Positions 49,046 to 60,569 of a stretch of DNA of 64,000 nt are shown here, in pieces. Source of the stretch: Callorhinus ursinus (taxonomy: Eukaryota > Chordata > Mammalia > Carnivora > Otariidae). The notes under the pieces are model-generated. The model did not search any database. It saw nothing but the letters and a program-made list of their open reading frames with translations, and was not told the origin of the DNA. The position numbers and the translations under genes are program-made. Position 1 is the stretch's first letter. Every line of letters begins with the position of its first letter. The stretch spans positions 3,157,519-3,221,518 of the forward strand of contig NW_020312968.1 in assembly GCF_003265705.1 (NCBI RefSeq). Reading direction: 5' to 3'.

Positions 49046-50129
49046 AAAAGATTCCCATATCTATTAGTCTTCTAGACCGAATCCATAGAGGGAAAGAATG
49101 TATCTTTTTCACCCAAAGAAAGGCAAGGTCTCCTGGGGGTGATATTTTCTTTGAGGACTGCTACTTGGTTATACCTAAAAAAAAATTTAGTCCCTGTCTA
49201 AATACCTATTTGGTGCCCAGTGTTTAGTAACTGGTAATCTAATGCGTTGATCAAAATTGGCTTGTCTCCAAGTACTATAACTCTGACTGGGTAATTAGCT
49301 CCTCTTGCTTGATAACTGAATTTTTTAACCCAACGTTTTAGAAATAATATAAGAAGTAGACACAATTAATCAAAATAGGGCACCAGCTGTACCAAACCAG
49401 GTATATTTAACAGCTAATAGGAGAACCTACATGATTCATTATAATATGGACGACATGAACACAGAACAGTTTCATCACTGTCTTCCCTCACTAATGGATT
49501 AGACACCTGTCTATCTGCAGGTGGCTACAGGCAAAGTCTCAGGAGACTCCTTTCTCATTCTGCATCCTCCCTTGCTGTCCCCCAGGAGATCCATCTTGGC
49601 TGTACTGCATATGACTGTAGGTACGCATGGACTCCTCTGTGCATTCTCAAGTCCAAGTGTGAAAGAGGAAAGAGCCCCTGCCCCTGCTGCAGATGTGTTT
49701 TGTACCCTCCCTTCGGACCCTCACACACCTGTGCATTGCATCACCAGTCTGTGGCTTTTTCAATGCTTTTGCTCTGCACTGGATTTCCAAGCTGAATTCT
49801 ATGTCTGGTCACTGGTTTCCTAGGGACCGACTTACATCTCCTAAGCTTCCAATATGGTGGTTTTTCAAATCGCTTTTAGTAGCAAAGCAGCTTTAAAAAT
49901 TGGTTAATCTTAAACAGACAAAAGTGGAAGAGCAGGTGAAGGGATTAGAAGCCCTGGAGCCCGCTCTGCATACCTCTCCTCTTCCCCATGCCCCCCGCCC
50001 CCGCAATCACCTGAGAGACAGTTCCTCTGAATCTTGAGCAACACAAGGTCAACACTACCCTAGAGGAAACCCTCTGTGTCCATGTGACCTCAGTTAATTA
50101 AGGGCCAGCTTCTGCAGAATTCACAGCGT

Positions 50130-50325
50130 GGCTCCATCACATGTCACCTGCATGGCGTTGGTCAAGGTATCTGACCTTGCTGTGTCTCGGTGTCATCATT
50201 GGCAGAACGGGGATAAAGAATCCCTACCTTGTACAGAATTATTGTGAGGATTAAAGGAGATACCACACATAAAACCCTTAGAACTGTGCCTCGCATACAG
50301 AAACAATAAATGTTAATTATTATTA
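50130..50325 (+). repeat. MIR relic
   Basis: AACGGGGATAAAGAATCCCTACC, TTGTGAGGATTAAAGGAGATACC and ACTGTGCCTCGCATACAG, then AATAAATGTTAATTATT. Confidence 0.7.
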
Positions 50326-51101
50326 TTACTATTAATGTGAGCTCAGAGTTATTTTCAGTGTTGTTGCTGTCACCTCCACTAATCCTGTGGGGCCATTTTG
50401 AAAGCCCAGTAGGCAAAATATCCCTGACATTTCCTAAAAATCATAGAGCTGTGGCCCGGTTCTGGCCTCACACCGGCTGTCACACACTCTCTTGACCTCC
50501 GAGGGCAGCTTTGTCTATTCTGAGCTCCATGTCGATGCTTCTGGGGGGCAGCAAGAGACAGTGGGGGCTCGTGTGCTGTTGGAAAGCTCCACCCCTGGTA
50601 GCTTTCTCTTTCCTATTTTCTCCTTTGCCTTAGGAGGCTTTTGGAGGTAAAGGCAGGTCCTGGGTGCCTCCTCCCGCCCCGTTTCCCCTCATGCCCACAC
50701 TCACCCCCCGCCCACCCCCGCCAGTTCTTCTCAGCAACCTGCATTATCTCTGCTTTTTGCAAACTTGAGTTTCACTCCTGTTGGAAGATGATATTATATT
50801 ACGCCAAGGAAGGGATTAAAATGCTTTAAATCTCTTCACCTGTAACTTTCAGGAGCAAACAGCATTGAGCTGCTGGATTTTGAGTTAAAAGAAAAGCCAG
50901 TTCGAAGGGACTGTAGAAAGAGGTGGTGGTATGTTAAGTGGGACTTTCCGTGTCTTACATTACTCGGTCTTCCATTGTTTGAGATCTTCTTTGTAGACTG
51001 ATGCACACAGATTAATTTTATATTAAGACAAATTAAGAAAGCCAAACTGCAAAGAGCAGAGTGCCTCAGTGCTCACATGAACCCCTGTGCCTCCCTGACA
51101 G

Positions 51102-54100
51102 ATTTGCTGTGAATTGGAAGAATGCCAGAACCCTTGCCTAGAGCTGGAGCCCTTTGAATGTGGCTGCGATGAGATCCTGGTGTACCAGCAGGAGAACCCT
51201 TTGGTGACCTGTGATCAGGTGGTTCTTCTAGTCAAGGAAGTCATCAACAGGAGGTGTCCAGAGATGGCCTCCAACAGCCGAACGTCCTCAACAGAAGCTG
51301 TGGCAGGCAGCGCCCCACTGTCCCAGGGATCTTCCGGGATTATGGAGTTGTATGGTTCTGACATAGAGCCACAACCCAGCTCTGTGAATTTCATAGAAAA
51401 CCCTCCAGATCTGAGTGATTCTAACCAGGCTCAGGTGGATGGGAACGTAGACCTCGTCAGCCCGGACAGCGGCTTGGCCACCATTAGGAGCAGCCGTTCA
51501 TCCAAGGAGAGCTCGGTTTTCCTCAGTGATGACAGCCCAGTGGGAGAAGGTGCGGGGCCTCACCATAGCCTGCTCCCAGGGTTTGACTCCTATAGTCCTA
51601 TCCCCGAAGGAGCAATAACAGAGGAGCGTGCCCAGTCCGGGGAACACAGTGAATCCTTTGATCTCTTCAACTTTGACCAAGCGCCCATGGCTTCTGGGCA
51701 GTCCCAACCGTCTTCCCATTCTGCAGACTACTCTCCCGCAGACGACTTCTTCCCCAATAGTGATTCATCGGAAGGACAACCCCCCACAGGGCCTAAAGAA
51801 ATCAGTGGGATAGGAATGGACATGTCTAATTATTCATCCAGTTCGCTTTTGTCAGGGGCTGGCAAAGATAACCTTGTGGAATTTGATGAGGAGTTTGGTC
51901 AGAGACAAGAAAGTCCCCAGGATCACTCTGAAAGAAATTTGAGCCTGACAGGTTTTGTGCGAGATAAATCTCCTTCACCAGAAAGACTAAAAAATATTGG
52001 AAGGAGGGTCCCACCAACACCTATGAATAGCTTTGGAGAAAGCTCACCATCTACCGAAGAACCCGCTGTACTCTATCCAGAAAATGTGAGCCAAAAAGCA
52101 ACAGACACAAGTCACATCGGGCCACCTCAGACCCGTGCAAGGTGCAGCAGCTGGTGGGGGGGCTTGGAAATCGACTCTAAAAATATTGCAGATGCATGGA
52201 GTTCCAGTAAGCAGGAGTCTGTCTTCCAGAGCCCTGAGTCGTGGAAAGATCATAAGCCAAGCCCAGCGGACAGGAGAGCCTCAGATTCTATATTTCAACC
52301 AAAGAGTCTCGAATTCCCAAAGTCAAGTCCCTGGGAGTCTGAATTCGGTCGGCCTGGGCTTGGCAGCAATAATATTCAAGACCGGAATGAGGATACTTTG
52401 CAGTTTCAGAATGTGCCCCCGGAGAAATCGACTTTGCCAAATGCTTCTCCTCAGGGAACAAATCACCTGATAGAAGACTTTGCCGCCTTGTGGCGTTCTG
52501 ATCGCTCTCCCACAGCGATGCCGGAGCCGTGGGGAAATCCCACAGAAGATGGTGACCCAGCTGCTGTGGTGTCATTCCCAGCCTGGAGTGCCTTTGGTAA
52601 AGAAGATGGCACCAAAGCTCTGGCAAATACCTGGAATCTGCACCCAACCAGTGGTGAGACACCTTCTGTGAGGGACCCGAGCGAGTGGGCCATGGCAAAA
52701 AGTGGGTTTTCTTTTCCTTCAGAAGACAATTCACCCAGTGAGGCAAATAATGAAGAAATCTGGGGCAAGAAGAACCACGACCCCAGGGATGATATCCTGA
52801 TACCTGGGAATCCCAGCTCTGATCTGGATCACACGTGGAATAGTTCTAAGCCAACCCAGGAAAATCAGAATGGTTTAGTAGATCCAAAAGTTAGGGGGAA
52901 GGTGTATGAAAAGGTCGATTCCTGGAACCTTTTTGAGGAGGGTATCAAGAAAGGAGGGTCAGATGTCCTGGCACCTTGGGAAGATTCCTTCTTATATAAA
53001 TGTTCCGATTACAGCGCATCCAACATGGGGGAAGATTCGGTGCCTTCCCCCTTAGATACCAACTACTCCACATCTGACTCTTACATTTCACCAACATTTG
53101 CCGGAGATGAAAAAGAAACAGAAAACAAGCCATTTGCTCAAGAGGGAGGCTTGGAGTCAAAAGATGCTAACTCTGCCATGGGGGAGACTGAAATGCCTCC
53201 TCGGTCCCCAGAGCAGCCACCCAGGAATCGAATTAGCTCAGGTCCCGGGAACCTAGAAATGTGGGGTTCCCCTGATGCAGATAATAGTTCTCAAATAAAT
53301 GTCACTCATAGCCCCGATAAAGATTTCCTCGAGACGGAGCCCCTCGATGATAAGAACATCTCCCTGGAGGATGACCTCGGGGAAAGCAGTCTGTCCAGTT
53401 ACGACGACCCCAGCATGATGCAGCTGTACAATGAAACCAACCGTCAGCTCACGCTTCTACACAGCAGCACCAACTCCCGCCAGGCGGTCCCCGACAGCCT
53501 TGACTTGTGGAACAGGGTGATTCTGGAGGACACACAGTCCACTGCGACCATCTCCGATATGGATAACGATTTGGACTGGGATGACTGCAGCGCCGGTGTG
53601 GCGATCTCCAGCGAAGGTCAAGCGCAAGGATACATGGCTGAAGGTCCCGAACCTGAGACCCGATTTTGCGTGAGACAGCTGGAACCATGGGGTGTGGAGT
53701 ATCAGGAAGCAAATCAGGTAGACTGGGACCTCCCTGCCTCTTTGGAGCACAGCAAGGACCCTCCTGCCAACGAATATCACAGCCTGAATGAGGAAAGTGG
53801 GCAGCGAATCGAGAATAATATTTGGGATTCCGTCGTGAGAGATAATGACATGTCTTCATTAATGTTACCAGACCCATCATACGTTACAGATTCTGAACAA
53901 AACAAATCACCTCCTGAAACTCCCAACTCATCAGAAAAAAGTAAGGACGGTTATATCCTAGAGGTGCTAGAAGCTTCTGGAGCCAACGAGTCAGGAGCTC
54001 TTGATCCCGAGAAGCAGAACACGAGTAGAGGAACCCTGCCAAGTGATGCAGTGTCCTGGGCAACCACCCTTGAGAATCCAGGGCATTTTGCACACTCAGA

Positions 54101-57100
54101 TCCATGGAAAGGTCCTAGCTATGGACAAAGCGAAGGTGAGGAGGAAGCCCGTGGAGCTGTTGCTAGGGAGCACCTCAATGAAGAGGAGATGCTGGACAGA
54201 GCCTCGGGGATTTCTGGAAAAGGGCCAAGTGACAGGGAACGCTCCTCCCCAGTGGCATCTCAACATCAAGAAATCTGCGATGAATCGGGCAAAATCAGCT
54301 GTCTTTCACTCACTTCTAGTCCTCAGACTGAGGAACCCCAGGAGGTTTTAGAGCATGAGAGGGGGTCCTACAATCCAGAGCCCTGTGATGGGCACACAGA
54401 GGTGTCCACAAACGACCCACAGGCCCAAGAGACCTGCGAAAAGCACCTCATGTATCACAGAAATTCAGGTGAAACCACTGAAATTTCAGGAGGGCTGAAT
54501 TTAACAAAAACTGTATCTTTACCTGAAATGGATCTTGAGAAAACTGAAAAATGTAATGTTCTGGAGCCAGAGAGAGTGAACCAAGAGCCACCCCATGAAT
54601 GTCCCCAAAGCCTTGACATTTGGGATGCCTCTATAGACAGTGACGTGCAGGTCAATTTACCAAGTTGTGAGATAACTAAGAATCTTGAAGTCGAGAGTAC
54701 TGAAGACAACCCTCCAGGAGCTAATCCATCAGGAAATTATCGCAGAGATAGTATTTCTAGTGAGTATACACATTCCAGTGCATCAAGTCCCGGCCTAAAC
54801 GATTCTTCAGCTGCATTGCCTTCCTGGGACCAGGGACCCAATATAGGGCATCAGAAGCAGCATCAAGATGATTGGAGCCAACAGAATCACCAAGAATCTG
54901 CACTAATTACTACTGACAGCCACGTAGAAGTAATTGCTGAAATGAAGGACCTGGAGAAAACCAGAATGGACAGGTTGGAAAAGAGCTTAGATCACAAGGT
55001 TCCGAAATTTTTAGAGATTTGGAGTGACTCCATAGATGGCAGTTCCTTTTCCTCTTTATCCAGCCCTGAAACAGGCAAATATTCAGAATATTCTGATGCC
55101 TATCAAGAAAGAAATCTAGTGGTTAGCCGTCAGGAGAAAAACGACCATGACATTTCTAAAACTGTGCAGCCAGAGGATGCCAGGTTCATTGCAACAAGCT
55201 CAGGTTCTGACGACGACAGCATAGGTGATGAAGAGTCAGTGGAGAAAGAGATCCATCTGGGCACTTGCCAAGCTGCTCAGAGTGAACCCGGGGCTTGGGA
55301 TTCACTGAATGAACCTAATAAGTTCTTGGCCACAGCTGATCCCAATCATGAATTTTCTGCCTATGGAGGCAGTTCAGAACCAACAGAGAATAAGTCAACC
55401 CCGTTCTGTGACAATCAACAAAACAGTCCCGATCACTGGAATTTCTCACCACTAAAGGAGACTGAACTACAGATCACAGCGGTGAATAAGGAGATGAGAT
55501 CTCCAGAAACAGTGAAGACAGGAGATACCCTATGGCAAATCTCCCCTCAAAGTGAATCGAAGAATGAGAATTATTCTAAATTGGAAATGCTTGGCTTCTC
55601 AGCCGAGAGCACTGAGTGGTGGAATACCTCTCTACAAGGAGGACGACCAATTGAGAGTGCATTTGAAAGGGAATTACCTAGCTCAAGTAGTGGGTTAGAG
55701 ATAAGTTCTTCAGTGTACCAAAACGTGAGTCCTTGGGGAGTACCCATTCAGGGTGATACCGAACCCATGGAAACGCAATGTACCAATCCTTTCACTGAGG
55801 AACATCAGTCCCCCTTCCTGGATAGTAATGAGAACTCCCATGAGCAACTTTGGAACATTCAACCAAGGCAGCCAGACCCCGAAGCTGATCAGCTTAGCCA
55901 GCTGGTAATATTGGACCAAATTAAAGAAAAGGATTCCAGAGAGCAAAGCTTCATGTCTTCTGCTGGTCAAGAACTGACTTCAGAAACACCTACCCAAGAG
56001 CAGCAGTGTCAGAACACAATGCTGTCTATCTGGGATCAGCCAGACCCAACATTTACTCACACAGATGAAAATGGATCTGTGATATCTAACGTCTCGACGG
56101 TTGAGTGTCAAGAAACAAATTGGTGGGAAGAAGGAAAATCATATCCCGGTGAAATAACAAATTCAACCATTGCCTCAGATTTCCCCGCTGTCAATTCTCC
56201 CACCCAGTTGATAAAGAAGTCAAGCTCTGAACGGGATGTCTCTCCCCCTAGTGAGGGCCCCCAGGGCACATTTGTTCCAGATATTTTACATGGCAACTTC
56301 CAAGAGGGTGGGCAACTGGCCTCAGCTTCGCCTGACTTATGGATGGATGCTAAGCAGCCGTTCAATTTGAAAGCAGATGGTGAGAATCCAGATATACTGA
56401 CTCACTGTGACCATGACAGCAATTCTCAGGCTTCCAACAGCCCTGATATATGTCATGATTACGAAGTAAAGCAAGAGACTGAGCTGCACATTAGGGCTGG
56501 AGTGGGACCTGAAGGGGAAGCTGGTGAGTTATATCTCACTGAGCCGAAGATGGATGAAGAACCCAATCTGGAGCCTGGGCAGGAATTTGTCCCATACGAT
56601 TCAGAACTATCTTCTGAAGACATGATTCCACCGCCTCCCATCAGTGATCAAGTGAACACAAGTGGCTCATCTCAGCCTGCCTCTCACAAAGGTTCCCCTG
56701 AACCTTCTGAAATCAGTGGTGGAAATAACACAGGTTTCAAAGCATCCGAGAAAGGAGTTTGCCCAGATGCAGTACCAATTCTGCAGCTTGTGGACGGAAC
56801 AATCCCAATGACTGAAAACATGGGAACTGGTATTTTTGTAACTCTCCAAGAGCCAACTATGGACAGCAACAACTCACTGATGTCAGAGGGCTTTTCCCTG
56901 GGAAGTCAGACAGATGCAGGAGCCTTGCTGGACCACGAGCAGCCTTTTGCTAGTGAGAATTCTGCCCCTGGTCCTGACGCCTTGTTGGCCTCCGACACTT
57001 GTCTGGATGTAAGTGAAGCTGCTTTTGACCACAGTTTCAGTGATGCCTCAGGTCTTAACACATCCACGGGAACGATAGATGACATGAGTAAATTGACATT

Positions 57101-57642
57101 ATCAGAGGGCAATCCCGAAACGCCAGTTGATGGGGATGCAGGGAAGCAAGACATCTGCTCATCCGAAGCCTCGTGGGGAGATTTTGAATATGATGTCATG
57201 GGCCAAAATATCGATGAAGATTTGATGAAAGAACCTGAACATTTTCTCTATGGTGGTGACCCTCCCTTGGAAGAAGATGCTCTGAAGCGATCTCTGGCAC
57301 CTTACACACCCCCCTTTGATTTGTCCTATCTCACAGAACCTACTCCTGGTGTCAAAACAACGGAGGAGGCTGGGTCTCCAGAGGATGAGTCTCTGGGGAG
57401 CGAAGGAGCCGAGATACTGCTTTCTGCCCTTCCTGATAAAAGAAGCAAGGAAAAGCACGAAGGAACCCAAAATAGCCAGCCCGGACAGCTGGTTGTGCTG
57501 CATATTCACGAAGATCCTGAGTCGGTTTCTTTGCCAGAGGGAGCCGACTCCAACCTTGAGCTGTCTCCATCAAACATTGACTGGGAAGTAGAAACAGATA
57601 ACTCGGATTCACCAGCAGGTGGAGACGTCGGACCACCAAATG
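51102..57642 (+). CDS. PRUNE2: PRUNE2 giant exon (human exon 8), 6541 nt
   Basis: A single open frame of 2180 codons plus one base, running from ICCELEECQNPCLELEPF to DVGPPNG. The acceptor is CTCCCTGACAG (ending 51101), in phase 0 with the preceding exon. The donor is AATG|GTAAGA at 57642/57643, phase 1. The first roughly 55 residues are Cys/acidic-rich and finish the PRUNE homology region. The rest is acidic, rich in Ser, Glu, Asp, Pro, Asn and Gln, and looks disordered. It has no membrane segment or recognised fold but about 39 tryptophans in short recurring contexts, for example LDLWNR, LDIWDASID, LEIWSDSID, SWNLFEE and SWGDFEYD. Landmarks shared with PRUNE2 from memory include SSWWGGLEIDSKNIADAW, YDDPSMMQLYNETNRQLT and SDASGLNTSTGTIDDMSK. 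PRUNE2 is cytosolic, linked to RhoA down-regulation and neuronal apoptosis through its C-terminal BCH domain, which is encoded outside this window. No frameshift or stop was seen. An open-frame start at TTG 51114 is only an artefact of ORF calling. Confidence 0.97.
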
Positions 57643-57655
57643 GTAAGAAACAACC

Positions 57656-57715
57656 GGTTCCTCCACCCCTCCCACCCCCACCCCACCCCACCCCACCCCA
57701 CCCCCACTCCCAGAA
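57656..57715 (+). repeat. C-rich CCCCA/CCCA tract next to the exon 8 donor
   Basis: Tandem CCCCA/CCCCCA units run from about 57660 to 57715 and finish in CCCACTCCCAG. The complementary strand carries many runs of three to five G separated by single T or A, the pattern of a G-quadruplex former. In pre-mRNA the tract would be C-rich and close to the splice donor, where poly-C binding proteins can influence splicing. A splicing effect is inference; the base pattern is directly seen. Confidence 0.85.
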
Positions 57716-57862
57716 ACTGCTGCTTTCATGCAATTAACATATTTGTAAACCGAGCTCTTCCTACGGTTGTGGGTAAAAAAGAGGAACTAACTGCATTTGC
57801 AGTGCATGCTTAACCAAGTCCTGCATTACAGCCGTAAATGCTGCTCGTTAATACCTCTCTTT

Positions 57863-57924
57863 GAGGGTGCCTGAGAAAATACAACAGCTCTACCAAATAA
57901 ATAAATAAATAAAAATTCTTAAAC
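57863..57924 (+). repeat. CAN SINE remnant reduced to head and tail, with target duplication
   Basis: A 62-bp element begins GAGGGTGCCTG (SINE head) and ends with the (AAAT)n tail and AAAATTCTT. The tRNA-derived and CT-rich middle is missing. It is flanked by TACCTCTCTTT at 57852-57862 and TACCTCTCCTT at 57925-57935, an 11-bp target duplication with one mismatch. It is most simply a full SINE insertion that later lost its middle. Confidence 0.7.
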
Positions 57925-58022
57925 TACCTCTCCTTAGATGGATCATTTGCAAAGATCACAAATCACATAACGTGTTAATTCAGCCTTGTTCGGCCCTTCT
58001 TGCCTTCGTCTTCCACTTCTAG

Positions 58023-58788
58023 GTATCAGCAAGGGAATATCAGAGTTGGAAGAAGAAAATGTAATTCCTATCAAAGAGCCTGAGCAGCTAACACAAGAAT
58101 ACAGGGAAGAAGCGTACATGGAGAAGAATGAAGATCATCATGCACTACACATGGATTACATACTTGTAAACCATGAAGAAAATTCACCCCCAACTCCCGG
58201 GGCCAGGGAAGCCAGAGAAAACATGTGTGAATTAGGAGCGTTTCACACAGGTTCTGAAGGAACAGGGCTGCCAGGAACTCAGCTAGTAGGCTTCCCAGAT
58301 TCCTGTCAGCTTGCCTCCTTAAATGAAAGAGAAGATCATCCTGTAGAGAGAATGTCTCCCAAAGGTGATAAGAGATTATCTCTTGAGAGCCCTGGGCAAG
58401 ACCAGAGCTGGATGGTCTTGGGCCATGGGGAGGTCGGTGATCAGTCACTGGAAGCTAGGAACTTGGGGCCTGGATGGTCTGGCAAGGTGGTAGAGCTGAC
58501 CTCCGCTTGTGGCTTGGGCCAGGGTCCCCAAATGCAGGTTCGAGGAGGAATGAAGCCTGTGGAATCTTTAGCACTAGAAGAGGCCCCTGTTCTGGGCAGC
58601 CAACCCCGGAAGAGCAAGAGCCGAGGCAGGGCTGGCCCAGATGCAGTTCTGCGACAGGCTGTCACCCATGACAGTGAATGGGAAATGCTGCCACCCCAGC
58701 CTTCTCAGAAAAACAGGATCCTTGAAACGGAAATGGAGGAGGAGACAGAGTTTCTGGAGCCCAGAACAAGGAGACCGAGGCCAAACGG
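58023..58788 (+). CDS. PRUNE2: PRUNE2 exon (human exon 9)
   Basis: This 766-nt exon enters in phase 1 after TTCCACTTCTAG and leaves in phase 2 at GG|GTAAGC (58788/58789). It encodes about 255 residues, from GISKGISELEEENVIP to TRRPRPNG. Recognisable PRUNE2 landmarks, from memory, are NEDHHALHMDYILVN, DQSWMVLGH, KSKSRGRAGPDAV and EWEMLPPQP followed by the acidic MEEETEFLEP. The region is charged and predicted disordered, linking the giant exon to the BNIP2-like segment and BCH domain that lie downstream. The frame remains open through the donor only to an immediate TAA at 58790-58792, so the C-terminus seen in the ORF is not the real one. Confidence 0.93.
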
Positions 58789-59159
58789 GTAAGCGCAAAA
58801 GCTAGATTTATTTATTTATTTATTCCTGAAAAATATTGTGTTAGAATCTGGGAAATGGTGAGGGATTGTGGAATATGAAGAATAACTAGATGCTGATGGG
58901 AGCTTTGCTTCTGTGTATGGCCAAGCATACCAGCTGTAAAAACAGCTGCCAGATAACCATAAAGATAATGATGATTTGTGTGTATTTTCAGCCAAAAAAC
59001 AAAAACAAAAACCCTTCAGTTTCCATCCAGAGTCTGTACTTACCCTTCCGATACTTACATTTACTCCACCTACTCAATCCCTATATTTACTCTTAAACAG
59101 GCAGCTGGAAACAGAGAAGGGAGGGTACTAACATTTTTTCATAGATCGCCACACAGTTT

Positions 59160-59330
59160 GCTCACATCATCTCATTTAATACTTACAACAACGCTGAGGT
59201 GGTAGGCATTATTACCTTTACGTTCCACATGCTGGTGGGGGTGCCTTGAATTAAGTAACCAGAGTGAACACTCTGGAATTCGAAGGTTTTCACCTCCAGA
59301 GTCAGTGCTTTTCCAGCAGACACACACACA
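59160..59330 (-). repeat. MIR relic
   Basis: CATCTCATTTAATACTTACAACAACGCTGAGGTGG and the final CCAGAGTCAGTGCTTTTCC. Confidence 0.6.
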
Positions 59331-59799
59331 GCCTATCTCACACAAAGGGCAAATCTGGTTTTATGTCATACCTCACTTACGAGGAGGGCTAACCGAGGAG
59401 ACTCCACAGCAGGCTCAAAATCTTCGCGTGAAACTTTCACTCCTCAACTGGCTGAAAAATTGGCAAACAACCATCAAACTAGGGATTCATTCAGTCATTC
59501 CCCACGTGGTGTCAGAGAGTCTGCTCTGTATGGAGTTTCTGGGTAGCCAGTGGATATATGGCAGAATATCATGGAACAGGATGTCATCTCTGCCCTCGAG
59601 CTTCCCAGGCCCTGTTGACACCAATGAAGGGTTGTTCGTTTCTCTTCATTTGTCCTGATGGAGCCCTCTTGCTCCCAGGGACAAAAGGGCAAATTGTGAC
59701 AAGAAGAAGATCATGTTTCCTCTTTAAAATGTAGTGGAAAGAAAGATCTCTTTTTCCTACTCATTTCAGGAGTATGAAGGGCTGTGCATACCACATACT

Positions 59800-59905
59800 C
59801 ACTATGAGTCAAAGACTCTGGATTCCAGCCTGGCTCTGCCCTTACTGGCCACGTATTTGAGGATTAACCCTAGGCTTACATTTCTCCCTCCATAAAATTG
59901 GTGGC
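59800..59905 (+). repeat. MIR fragment
   Basis: GACTCTGGATTCCAGCCTGGCTCTGCC and TCCATAAAATTGG. Confidence 0.5.
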
Positions 59906-60569
59906 TTGGGCTGGAGGACTTCAGGCCTTCCTCAAGCTCCCATTTGTGCGAGCTTCACTTGCGTGCAAACAGAATGTGTCCGTGGGAGCTTTGGTCTTCG
60001 CAAATTGCGTTTTCTCCAGGAAAAGAATAAGAAAACAAGAAGGAACAGCAGGGGTATATCAAGGGTTAGTAAAGTGCCGTAAAGAGTTAAAAGCTCAGAT
60101 TCAAGGGCAGCTTCCTAAATCCAGACCTTTTCAGTTGGCCTAATCTGTCTTTCTTCCTGTCAAGCTATTTCCTTCCAGAGAGACCCCAGATCCGTTATCA
60201 GAAAGAGAGTAGCAGATGGATCCCAGCAACCCCTCTGACATTGTTATGGATTGAGCTCAGAACTTAGGCAGCCTCGAGTTGGCTGAGCCATTGTTTGGCT
60301 TCTTGTCTGCATTTTTGCACATGCCCCTGTAATTCGACAGATGAGACTGTTCAATTGTACCACTAGTCCCCTTTCTTTCCGGAAGATTTCTTTGCTCATA
60401 TATTTCTGCTCAGCCCCTGCAGTAATGACAATTTTCTCACAATTAGGGGAGGGGGCAGATTTTCCCCGCCGGTATTTGTATTACCTTTTGCATAAATAAT
60501 TTACTCTTGACTGTATTTGAAAGGGTCCCTCTGTGCTAGATTTTGAGAGGGTACGGAGTTGTGGGGAAC

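Larger units (their letters stand above)
48099..51101 (+). other. PRUNE2: PRUNE2 intron 7
   Basis: This 3.0-kb intron runs from GTAAAG (48099) to CTCCCTGACAG (ending 51101). It holds an A+T-rich low-complexity stretch (about 48250-48430), two antisense L1 3'-end relics (about 48510-49045) and a MIR (about 50130-50325). The remainder (about 49050-50130 and 50330-51090) looks unique, and I see no gene in it. Confidence 0.85.
57643..58022 (+). other. PRUNE2: PRUNE2 intron 8 (380 bp)
   Basis: This short intron runs from GTAAGA (57643) to CTTCCACTTCTAG (ending 58022). Splicing joins G|GT to give Gly and restores GPPNG-ISKGISEL, as in other mammalian PRUNE2 proteins. It contains a C-rich tract beginning about 15 bases after the donor and a small SINE remnant, both listed separately. 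Reading through the donor stays open for 31 codons of proline-rich peptide before TAA. Confidence 0.92.

Noticed and set aside
52135..57729. Numerous 60-152-codon frames in other phases across the giant exon
   Set aside because: They are shadows of the real PRUNE2 frame, with no independent start context or recognisable products.
51114..57737. A 2207-codon gene starting at 51114 and ending in intron 8
   Set aside because: The start is TTG and lies inside an exon that splices in phase 0 from 48098. The last 31 codons lie past a strong GTAAGA donor. The real unit is the exon 51102-57642.
57986..58792. A 268-codon gene with its own ATG at 57986
   Set aside because: The ATG and first 12 codons are upstream of the TAG acceptor at 58022, and the stop is created by the donor GTAAGC. 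It is PRUNE2 exon 9.
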